NCBI GenBank assembly: GCA_934230055.1
Contig: CAKQEE010000057.1
Location: 1-7,023 of the forward strand
Origin: an uncultured Clostridia bacterium
Lineage (GTDB): Bacteria > Bacillota > Clostridia > Christensenellales > Borkfalkiaceae
Direction: 5' to 3'
Length of the DNA: 7,023 nucleotides
Under the pieces are notes generated by a model, which was given only the letters and a program-made list of their open reading frames with translations, did no database searches and was not told where the DNA came from. Both the position numbers and the translations under genes were made by a program. Shown here in pieces: positions 1 to 5,055 of the stretch (within the stretch, counting starts at the first letter, position 1; each line of letters starts with the position of its first letter).

Positions 1-84
1 CGAGACGCCCCGCAGGAAGCGTACATTTCCGTACGCGACCAAGGAAGGCGAGCGCGTAGCCGCAAGGCGTGCCGCTATATGCTT
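1..84 (-). repeat. GC-rich element downstream of pnp, possible dispersed repeat (cut by window edge)
   Basis: The sequence following the pnp stop is strikingly GC-rich for an intergenic spacer and contains GCGTAC / GTACGC (19-24 and 31-36), a perfect six-pair inverted repeat with a six-base loop. No T-run follows any stem, so it does not look like an intrinsic terminator. Two of three minus-strand frames stay open to the window edge, including the pnp frame beyond its stop codon, but no start with a ribosome binding site is present. It could be an intergenic repeat family or the end of a neighbouring element. No second copy occurs in the window. Confidence 0.3.
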
Positions 85-2178
85 TTACTCCATTATTTCG
101 AGAAGTTTAAGGTCTATACCCTTTTCGCCGATTTTGATGATTTCAACTTTTACTTTGTCGCCGATATGAAGAACTTCTTCTACCGTTTCGATACGCTTTT
201 CGCTCATTCTGGAAATGTGGATAAGTCCGTCCTTTCCCGGAGCGAGTTCGCAGAACGCGCCGACCTTCGGTAAAATTCTTACGACTTCCGCAATGAACAT
301 ATCGCCTACTTCGGGATCCTTCGCAATGGAAAGAACGATTGCTTTCGCGCGTTCCGCCTGAGCTATATCGCCCACGCAAGCGATGTTGACTCTTCCGTCG
401 TCCTCGATGTCGATCTTAACGCCCGTTTCTTCGATAATCTTGTTGATGACTTTACCCTGCTTGCCGACAACGTCGCCGATCTTTTCGGGATCAATCTTGA
501 AGGAGATAATCTTGGGAGCGTATACGGAGAGTTCTTCTCTCGGTTTATCGATAACTTCGAGCATTCTACCGAGAATGTATTTTCTGCCGACGTTCGCCTG
601 CGCGATTGCCGACCTTAAAATGTTCTCGTCAATGCCCTTGATTTTTATATCCATCTGGATAGCCGTGATACCCTTTTCGGTACCCGCTACCTTAAAGTCC
701 ATATCGCCGAGGAAGTCTTCGAGTCCCTGAATATCGGTAAGAATGGATACCTTGCCGCTCTCCACGTCTTTGATAAGTCCCATTGCGATACCCGCTACGG
801 GTGCCTTTATCGGAACGCCCGCGTCCATAAGCGCGAGAGTAGAGCCGCAAACGCTGCCCTGCGAAGTGGAACCATTGGAAGAAAGCACTTCGGAAACTAC
901 TCTTATAGCGTAAGGGAATTCGTCTTCCGAAGGAATAACGGGTTCCAAAGCTCTTTCCGCAAGCGCGCCGTGACCGATTTCGCGACGACCGGGGCTGCGG
1001 AGCGGTTTAGCTTCGCCCGAAGCGTAACCCGGCATATTGTATTGATGCATATAACGCTTTGCGGTTTCGCCGTCAAGCCCTTCTAATTTCTGCGCGTCGG
1101 AAAGCATTCCGAGAGTGCATGTAGACATAACCTGAGTCATACCTCTCGTGAACACGCCCGAGCCGTGAACTCTGGGGAGAATGCCCGCTTCGCACCAGAT
1201 AGGTCTGATTTCCGTAAGCTTTCTGCCGTCGGGACGGATACCCGTGTTGGTAATTTTCGCTCTTACTTTCTCTTTGGTGAGGTAGTAGAGGGAGTCTTTG
1301 ATTTCTCTTTCCTTTGCGGGGAAAATATCAGCAAAATGTTCGAGGCAGTCCTTTTCCACGGCGTCTTGTCCCGCCTGTCTTTCGTGACGGTCGAAAGTAT
1401 CGAGAGCTCTGTCGAGTTTTTCGCTCGCATATTCTCTTACCGCGGAGTCTATCTCCTCGGGAACGTGATAAAGTTCCATTTCTCTCTTCGGCTTGCCTAC
1501 TTCTTTAATGATTTCTTCTTGGAAAGCGCAAAGACGTTTGATTTCTTCGTGACCGAACAAAATCGCGCCGACCATTTCGTCGTCGGAAATTTCTTTCGCG
1601 CCCGCTTCAACCATCATAATAGCGTCTTTCGTACCGGCAAGGTTAAGCGTAAGCGTGCTTTTCGCTCTCTGCGCCGCGTCCGGATTGATAACGTATTCGC
1701 CGTCTACTATGCCGACAACCACGCTGCCCGTAGGCCCTGCGAACGGTATATCGGAAATGCTGATCGCGATACTCGAACCGAGCATTGCAAGCGGTTCGGG
1801 CTGAATGTCGGGTTCTACGGAAAGGGCGGTAGCAACTACGATAACGTCGTTGAAAAGTCCTTTCGGGAAAAGCGGACGAATAGGTCTGTCGATAAGGCGG
1901 CTGGTTAAAATCGCTTTATCGGAAGCCCTGCCCTCGCGGCGTTTGAATCCGCCGGGAATTGCGCCTACCGAATACATTTTCTCCTCGAAGTCTACGCCGA
2001 GGGGGAAATAATCCATACCGTCTCTCGGTTTTTCCGCCATGGTTACGTTTACCATAACCGCGGTGTCGCCGCAACGAAGCACGCAGGAACCGTTAGTCTG
2101 TTCCGCATATTTGCCCGTTTCGACGATAAGCTCTCTGCCGCCGACGGTAGTTCTGAATTCTCTGTAATTTTTGGTCAT
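85..2178 (-). CDS. pnp: Polyribonucleotide nucleotidyltransferase (PNPase)
   Basis: PNPase is a trimeric 3'-to-5' phosphorolytic exoribonuclease that releases nucleoside diphosphates from RNA and can also add tails. From the ATG at 2178 the product is 697 residues, normal for the family (about 700). Domains in order: first RNase PH core (about 5-140, including GGFKRREGRASDKAILTSRL at 76-95); helical linker (about 145-310); second RNase PH core (about 315-545) opening with RPDGR (315-319); KH domain (about 557-615) with GKQG at 572-575; and S1 domain (about 625-693) containing KVGAFCELAPGKDGLIHIS. The catalytic core is intact: SPGRREIGHGALAERAL, SSNGSTSQGSVCGSTLALMDAGVPI, and EDFLGDMDF, whose Asp488 and Asp494 match E. 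coli Asp486 and Asp492. The frame extends upstream to a GTG at 2226, but 2178 is chosen because AGGAG sits 6 bases before it and the protein then begins like family members (MTKNYREF). It lies downstream of rpsO beyond a terminator. Confidence 0.97.
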   Translation of the reverse strand: MTKNYREFRTTVGGRELIVETGKYAEQTNGSCVLRCGDTAVMVNVTMAEKPRDGMDYFPLGVDFEEKMYSVGAIPGGFKRREGRASDKAILTSRLIDRPIRPLFPKGLFNDVIVVATALSVEPDIQPEPLAMLGSSIAISISDIPFAGPTGSVVVGIVDGEYVINPDAAQRAKSTLTLNLAGTKDAIMMVEAGAKEISDDEMVGAILFGHEEIKRLCAFQEEIIKEVGKPKREMELYHVPEEIDSAVREYASEKLDRALDTFDRHERQAGQDAVEKDCLEHFADIFPAKEREIKDSLYYLTKEKVRAKITNTGIRPDGRKLTEIRPIWCEAGILPRVHGSGVFTRGMTQVMSTCTLGMLSDAQKLEGLDGETAKRYMHQYNMPGYASGEAKPLRSPGRREIGHGALAERALEPVIPSEDEFPYAIRVVSEVLSSNGSTSQGSVCGSTLALMDAGVPIKAPVAGIAMGLIKDVESGKVSILTDIQGLEDFLGDMDFKVAGTEKGITAIQMDIKIKGIDENILRSAIAQANVGRKYILGRMLEVIDKPREELSVYAPKIISFKIDPEKIGDVVGKQGKVINKIIEETGVKIDIEDDGRVNIACVGDIAQAERAKAIVLSIAKDPEVGDMFIAEVVRILPKVGAFCELAPGKDGLIHISRMSEKRIETVEEVLHIGDKVKVEIIKIGEKGIDLKLLEIME

Positions 2179-2184
2179 TTTATT

Positions 2185-2189
2185 CTCCT
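2185..2189 (-). promoter_or_regulatory. pnp ribosome binding site
   Basis: On the minus strand this reads AGGAG, six bases before ATG at 2178. It decides between that start and the longer frame beginning at a GTG (2226), which has no comparable site. Confidence 0.85.
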
Positions 2190-2292
2190 GATCCTTAACT
2201 CTTATTATTCCGAAACGGCAACGCACCCCGCGCGCCGCACAAAATTCCTTATTTTAAATAACTTTCCCTCTATCGAGCCTGCCCGCATTTTT

Positions 2293-2322
2293 TGTTTTCC
2301 GCAAAGTTCTGTTTTCCGCAAA
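2293..2322. repeat. Direct repeat pair in the pnp leader
   Basis: TGTTTTCCGCAAA occurs at 2293-2305 and again at 2310-2322, a 17-base period with four bases between copies. In the minus-strand transcript the copies read TTTGCGGAAAACA. The cause is unknown; it may be a local tandem duplication. Confidence 0.75.
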
Positions 2323-2359
2323 ATTTTTAAGCTTTTTTTATTCTTCGCGGTTTTAAATC

Positions 2360-2373
2360 GCCGAAGCTTCGGC
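2360..2373. repeat. Perfect 14-bp palindrome in the pnp leader
   Basis: GCCGAAGCTTCGGC equals its own reverse complement. In the transcript it could form a five-pair hairpin with a four-base loop, or serve as a binding site in DNA. It is flanked by two copies of CGCGGTTTT on the plus strand, 31 bases apart. Confidence 0.7.
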
Positions 2374-2412
2374 TTCCGCGGTTTTGCTTTTTTCAGCCCG
2401 CCGCGCCGAAAA

Positions 2413-2442
2413 ACCATAGGACTTTAACAAAAAAAGCGGCAA
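2413..2442 (-). promoter_or_regulatory. Weak candidate promoter for pnp
   Basis: On the minus strand TTGCCG (2442-2437) and TATGGT (2418-2413) each match four of six sigma-70 consensus positions, with an 18-base spacer. They lie just downstream of the rpsO terminator, where a pnp promoter would be expected. The match is poor enough to arise by chance; no better candidate was seen between the terminator and pnp. Confidence 0.2.
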
Positions 2443-2470
2443 AGCGGCGTTAAATCAACCTTTTTTAAGT

Positions 2471-2495
2471 AAAAAAGGGCGGAAAAGACCGCCCT
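2471..2495 (-). terminator. Intrinsic terminator after rpsO
   Basis: Beginning 11 bases past the rpsO stop codon, the minus strand forms GGGCGG (2482-2477 pairing partner at 2494-2489) closed by CCGCCC around a 6-base loop, extended by one A-T pair, and followed directly by six T residues (2476-2471). This is a textbook rho-independent terminator for minus-strand transcription. The plus-strand reading lacks a T-run after the stem. It separates rpsO from pnp, so pnp depends on read-through or on its own promoter. Confidence 0.9.
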
Positions 2496-2505
2496 CAAAA
2501 AATTC

Positions 2506-2769
2506 TTACTTACGAAGATCGAGGTCTGCGATAATCTTTCTGTATCTTTCGATGTCGATCTGTTGTAAATACTTCAAAAGACCTCTGCGTTCGCCGACCA
2601 TCTTTAAAAGTCCGCGACGGCTGTGGTTATCGTGCTTATTAACGGACAAATGCTCGTTAAGGTGATTGATTCTCTCGGTTAAAAGAGCTATCTGCACCTC
2701 TGCAGAACCCGTGTCGCCTTCGTGACGACCGAACTTTTTGATTATCTCTTCTTTTCTTGCCTTTTCCAT
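2506..2769 (-). CDS. rpsO: 30S ribosomal protein S15
   Basis: The 87-residue product matches bacterial S15 (about 88-89 residues) over its whole length. Diagnostic blocks are GRHEGDTGSAEVQIALLTERI (14-34), the loop HDNHSRRGLLKMVGERRGLLKYL (46-68) and the C-terminal RYRKIIADLDLRK. S15 is an early-binding protein that contacts the central domain of 16S rRNA at the three-way junction of helices 20-22 and helps form a bridge to the 50S subunit. The HDxHSRRGLL loop is the conserved RNA-binding surface. The start at 2769 is supported by the strong AGGAGGT site about 10 bases upstream. The gene has its own promoter, a structured leader and an intrinsic terminator, so it can be a single-gene transcript. 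Read-through into pnp is also possible, as in other bacteria where these two genes are adjacent. Confidence 0.98.
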   Translation of the reverse strand: MEKARKEEIIKKFGRHEGDTGSAEVQIALLTERINHLNEHLSVNKHDNHSRRGLLKMVGERRGLLKYLQQIDIERYRKIIADLDLRK

Positions 2770-2779
2770 ATTGTTTTTT

Positions 2780-2786
2780 ACCTCCT
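2780..2786 (-). promoter_or_regulatory. rpsO ribosome binding site
   Basis: On the minus strand this reads AGGAGGT, a near-perfect Shine-Dalgarno sequence 10 bases before the rpsO ATG, slightly long but functional spacing. It fixes the start at 2769. Part of the site (GGAGG) is complementary to UCUCC in the loop region of the leader hairpin, allowing one G-U pair. Confidence 0.85.
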
Positions 2787-2806
2787 GTTTTTTATGGAAT
2801 AATTCG

Positions 2807-2853
2807 CTTTAAGCAAAGCCCCGGGTGGAGAATCCACAAAACCTTGCGTAAAG
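2807..2853 (-). promoter_or_regulatory. Structured rpsO 5' leader hairpin, candidate S15 autoregulatory element
   Basis: Starting about 10 bases after the inferred transcription start, the leader can fold into one extended hairpin. CUUUA (2853-2849) pairs with UAAAG (2811-2807). After a 1x1 C/U mismatch, GCAAGG (2847-2842) pairs with CUUUGC (2818-2813), including one G-U pair next to a G-C pair. A U-rich side opposite CCGGGG follows, then GUGGA (2837-2833) pairs with UCCAC (2829-2825) around a UUC loop. The pairing is read directly from the sequence; no folding energy was computed. Ribosomal protein S15 represses its own mRNA through leader structures in several bacterial groups, using different folds, and recognises a G-U/G-C motif in 16S rRNA. 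The regulatory role here is inferred from position and that precedent. Confidence 0.55.
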
Positions 2854-2869
2854 TACCTTAAGCATATAA

Positions 2870-2875
2870 AGTATA
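2870..2875 (-). promoter_or_regulatory. -10 box of the rpsO promoter
   Basis: On the minus strand this reads TATACT, five of six matches to TATAAT, with the ideal 17-base spacer to TTTACA. Transcription would begin near position 2863, giving a leader of about 94 bases before the rpsO ATG. This is the best promoter in the window. It implies that rpsO is transcribed separately from the relA operon upstream. Confidence 0.8.
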
Positions 2876-2892
2876 CCAAAAATATCTTCGTT

Positions 2893-2898
2893 TGTAAA
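2893..2898 (-). promoter_or_regulatory. -35 box of the rpsO promoter
   Basis: On the minus strand this reads TTTACA, five of six matches to the sigma-70/sigma-A consensus TTGACA. It lies exactly 17 bases upstream of a TATACT -10 box and is preceded by A-rich sequence that could act as an UP element. Confidence 0.8.
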
Positions 2899-2955
2899 CT
2901 GTTTTTTAATCTTTTCGGTTTATTTTTCGGTTATTTTTATCCGTTTTTATTTTTT
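2899..2955 (-). promoter_or_regulatory. Phased A-tracts upstream of the rpsO promoter, UP-element-like and probably curved
   Basis: Immediately upstream of the -35 box the minus strand carries successive A-tracts, seen as T-runs on the plus strand at 2902-2907, 2912-2915, 2923-2927, 2934-2938 and 2944-2948. Their centres are on average about 10.4 bases apart, close to one helical turn. Such phasing is known to produce intrinsic DNA curvature, and A-rich sequence just upstream of -35 can bind the RNA polymerase alpha C-terminal domain. Two near-identical tandem units (AAAAATAACCG and AAAAATAAACCG) account for part of it. The function is inferred. Confidence 0.5.
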
Positions 2956-2963
2956 GCCGTAAA

Positions 2964-2978
2964 GCGCGACCGTCGCGC
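2964..2978. repeat. GC-rich dyad between hemZ and the rpsO promoter
   Basis: GCGCGAC and GTCGCGC are perfect inverted copies around a single central base; as RNA it would more likely form a five-pair stem with a five-base loop. On the minus strand it is followed by only three T residues, so it is a poor intrinsic terminator, but it is the only strong stem after hemZ. It sits in a short GC-rich island within an otherwise AT-rich spacer. Confidence 0.45.
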
Positions 2979-3041
2979 CCGTCCGCGCCCCGCTCGAATT
3001 GCATACAAGCGCAAAACGCGGATAAAATTTTTTTCAAAAAA

Positions 3042-4433
3042 CTATCTCGGCTCGCCGAAAAAGGCGCGCTTACCCAAAAGTCTTTCGTTCTCTCCCGCAA
3101 GATAAGACTTAACGTCTTTCGGCGCGGCGAAGCGTTCTATTCTTCCGCCCGAAAAATCCACGCGCTTGCTTATCGCGCCCGCGCCGCACGCCAAGGTAGA
3201 GGAAATTTCTTCCATCGTGTCTATATTATAAACGCACTCTTTGCCCTTTAACGCGTATCCGACGTTTTCGAGATTGCCCGCCATATATTTTTGGCGATAG
3301 AGATAATAGGGATTATATCCCGCAAAAGAGAGAGCTTTTTCTGCGAAATTTACCATTTTTTCTATCTCACCGCACTCTATTCTGTCAGTTTCTTCCGCAA
3401 GGTAGGAACCGCGTTTTATACACAGAGTATGCACCGTTATATCGTCCGGCGCAAGTTCTATCGCCTTGTTAATGCTGTCCGCGAAAATCTCTTCCGTTTC
3501 CCCTTCCAGCCCTGCGATAAAGTCCATATTCGTAACGAAATTTTCTTTTGCGAGCAAAAATTTCTCTATCGTTTCCGCCGCGGTGTGATTTCTGCCTATT
3601 CTTTTAAGCGTTTCGTCCGAAAAAGTTTGCGGATTGACGCAAACCCGCGTTACTCCGAAGTCTTTTAATATTTTAAGGTTTTCTTTCGTAATGCGGTCGG
3701 GTCTTCCCGCCTCCACGGTGAACTCTACCCCCGTATTTATTTCGGCAAGCGCGGAAAGAATCTTTATAAGGTTTTCGTTTGAAAGCGCGACGGGCGTGCC
3801 GCCGCCGACGTATATGCTGCGCAATTTTTTAACGAAGCCCGCGCTTTCCCTTATTTCCCGCACGAGAGCTTCGGTATATTCTTCCATAAGCCCCGAAGAA
3901 CTTCTTAAATCCTGAGTGATGAAAGAGCAGTATTTGCAGCGCGTGGGGCAAAACGGCACGAACACGAAAAAGTCCGTGTTATCGGGGTTTAAGTCGTAAT
4001 AATTCTTTTGCGATTCAATAACGGCGCGGGTAAGCTCGGTTTTTTCCTTGCTCACCTTCATAACGTCCGTAAAAAATTCTTCAAAATCGCCGTGTTCCGT
4101 CATTTCGGCATAGGCAAGGCGGGTAGGTCTTATCCCCGTAAGCGCGCCCCACGGCAAACTTATCCCGAAGCAAGAGGAAAGCGCGCGATAAAGCGCAAGC
4201 TTTGCATATCTTTTTATAAGCCGTTTTTTAAGTATTTCCGTTTGCGGATTGTGCGAAAGATTGCAAAATGCGTAAGCCTTGCCGTTCAGCAACACGAGGT
4301 TAGAATATTTCCCTTCCGTTTCGGTGAATTTGTGGGTTATTTTAAGGCTTTCGTCTTGCGGAAAAAGTCTTATCACCTCGTTCAGTTCGTTTTCTGCAAA
4401 CGCGAGGTTTGTATTAAGATTTGTTTCTTTCAT
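3042..4433 (-). CDS. hemZ: HemZ-family radical SAM protein (putative coproporphyrinogen III dehydrogenase)
   Basis: This 463-residue protein belongs to the HemN/HemW/HemZ radical SAM superfamily. The 4Fe-4S/SAM cysteines are in FCPTRCKYCSF (Cys162, Cys166, Cys169, CX3CX2C), followed by the glycine motif YVGGGTP (208-214). HemZ-specific blocks are LPWGALTGIRPTRL (93-106), FTVEAGRPDRI (238-248), RVCVNPQTFSDETLKRIGRNH (263-283), HTLCIKRGS (335-343) and the C-terminal YNPYYLYRQKYMAGNLENVGY region (373-393). In the wider family the reaction is oxygen-independent oxidative decarboxylation of coproporphyrinogen III in haem synthesis. HemZ itself is less well characterised, and no other haem gene is in the window, so the role is assigned by family only. 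The start at 4433 is well fixed: an in-frame TGA lies just upstream (4442-4440), leaving only AAG AAT before the ATG. The gene overlaps the preceding stop by 20 bases and has no good ribosome binding site, so it is probably coupled to its upstream neighbour. Confidence 0.93.
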   Translation of the reverse strand: MKETNLNTNLAFAENELNEVIRLFPQDESLKITHKFTETEGKYSNLVLLNGKAYAFCNLSHNPQTEILKKRLIKRYAKLALYRALSSCFGISLPWGALTGIRPTRLAYAEMTEHGDFEEFFTDVMKVSKEKTELTRAVIESQKNYYDLNPDNTDFFVFVPFCPTRCKYCSFITQDLRSSSGLMEEYTEALVREIRESAGFVKKLRSIYVGGGTPVALSNENLIKILSALAEINTGVEFTVEAGRPDRITKENLKILKDFGVTRVCVNPQTFSDETLKRIGRNHTAAETIEKFLLAKENFVTNMDFIAGLEGETEEIFADSINKAIELAPDDITVHTLCIKRGSYLAEETDRIECGEIEKMVNFAEKALSFAGYNPYYLYRQKYMAGNLENVGYALKGKECVYNIDTMEEISSTLACGAGAISKRVDFSGGRIERFAAPKDVKSYLAGENERLLGKRAFFGEPR

Positions 4434-5040
4434 ATTCTTTCATCGGGTTAAAAGTTCTCTCGTGACAAAGCGTGGTAAATTCGTCGTGTCCGGGGTAAAC
4501 GTTGTAATCGCCTTCGAGCGAAAAAAGCCTTTGCACGGATTTTACAAGATCCTCGAAATTGCCCGTGGGAAAATCCGTTCTCCCCACCGATTCCTTAAAA
4601 AGGGTATCACCCGTAAAAAGCGCGTTTTCCGTTTTGAACGTTAAAGAACCGTCCGTATGCCCCGCGGTTTCCAACACCTCTATTTTCATTCCGAATAGAT
4701 CAAGAACGTCGCCCTCTTTTATCGTGACGAAATCTTTTACGGGTTGCGCTTTTCTTCCGAACCGCGCCGCAAGGGTATCGCCCGAAGCAAGCTTTATTCC
4801 GTCCTTTTCGCTTACGTACACAGTCGCCCCGTCCGCCGCGATTTGCGCCGCGTTGCCCGCATGATCGAAATGCGCGTGCGTTAAAAGAAGGGCTTTCACT
4901 TTTAAGCCGTATTTTTCCTGCGTTTCCTTAATAAGCTTGTAGTTTTCGCCGCCGTCGATAAGAACGGCGTTGCCGTCCTCTCCCGCCAGAAAATAACTGT
5001 TCACGCGGAGCGGTCCCGATAATAAACGATATAATTTCAT
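4414..5040 (-). CDS. MBL-fold metallo-hydrolase, glyoxalase II-like (YcbL type)
   Basis: This is a 208-residue cytosolic metallo-beta-lactamase-fold protein of the compact glyoxalase-II-like subgroup. The metal-binding residues are all present: THAHFDH (54-60, with His55, His57, Asp59, His60), His128 in AGHTDGS, Asp145 in FTGDTLF, and His185 in YPGHDEFTT. GRTDFPTG (153-160) and the terminal ERTFNP are also typical of this subgroup. It lacks the C-terminal substrate-binding domain of full-length glyoxalase II, so the substrate is uncertain: a small thioester such as S-lactoylglutathione or another thiol ester is possible, but the sequence does not show which. The start is 15 bases after the relA stop. 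Only a weak, distant AAGG lies upstream, so translational coupling to relA is likely. The relA / MBL hydrolase / hemZ order is common in Clostridia, but the biochemical link between these genes is not established. No signal peptide is visible. Confidence 0.93.
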   Translation of the reverse strand: MKLYRLLSGPLRVNSYFLAGEDGNAVLIDGGENYKLIKETQEKYGLKVKALLLTHAHFDHAGNAAQIAADGATVYVSEKDGIKLASGDTLAARFGRKAQPVKDFVTIKEGDVLDLFGMKIEVLETAGHTDGSLTFKTENALFTGDTLFKESVGRTDFPTGNFEDLVKSVQRLFSLEGDYNVYPGHDEFTTLCHERTFNPMKEYERNKS

Positions 5041-5055
5041 ACTGCCCGCGCCTTT

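Larger units (their letters stand above)
2179..2470 (-). other. rpsO-pnp intergenic region and pnp leader, no convincing gene
   Basis: This stretch between the terminator and the pnp start holds no supported gene. It contains an inverted pair TTTAAC/GTTAAA (2449-2454 and 2423-2428), a weak promoter candidate, a CGCGGTTTT direct repeat (2346-2354 and 2377-2385), a perfect 14-bp palindrome (2360-2373) and a 13-base direct repeat (2293-2305 and 2310-2322). It alternates between GC-rich clusters and A/T runs. In E. coli the pnp leader is folded, cut by RNase III and used by PNPase for autoregulation; a similar role here is only a possibility. A 70-codon open frame (2417-2205, minus) is lysine/arginine-rich, lacks a ribosome binding site and overlaps the pnp start, and is not called. 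Confidence 0.5.

Noticed and set aside
19..36. GCGTAC/GTACGC inverted repeat as the pnp terminator
   Set aside because: No T-run follows the stem on the minus strand, so it does not meet the criteria for an intrinsic terminator.
1165..1908. A 247-codon plus-strand open frame opposite pnp, and similar long plus-strand frames opposite relA and hemZ
   Set aside because: They lie antisense to well-supported conserved genes and their translations show no recognisable domain; they follow from the codon bias of the real genes.
2179..2226. A 16-residue N-terminal extension of PNPase from GTG at 2226
   Set aside because: There is no ribosome binding site for the GTG, while AGGAG sits 6 bases before the ATG at 2178 and the shorter protein starts like known PNPases.
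2205..2417. A 70-codon minus-strand open frame between rpsO and pnp
   Set aside because: It is lysine/arginine-rich low-complexity sequence from A-rich DNA, has no ribosome binding site, overlaps the pnp start and resembles no family I know.
2906..3100. A 64-codon minus-strand open frame overlapping the hemZ end
   Set aside because: It overlaps the conserved hemZ C-terminus in another frame, has no ribosome binding site and runs through the A-tract region.
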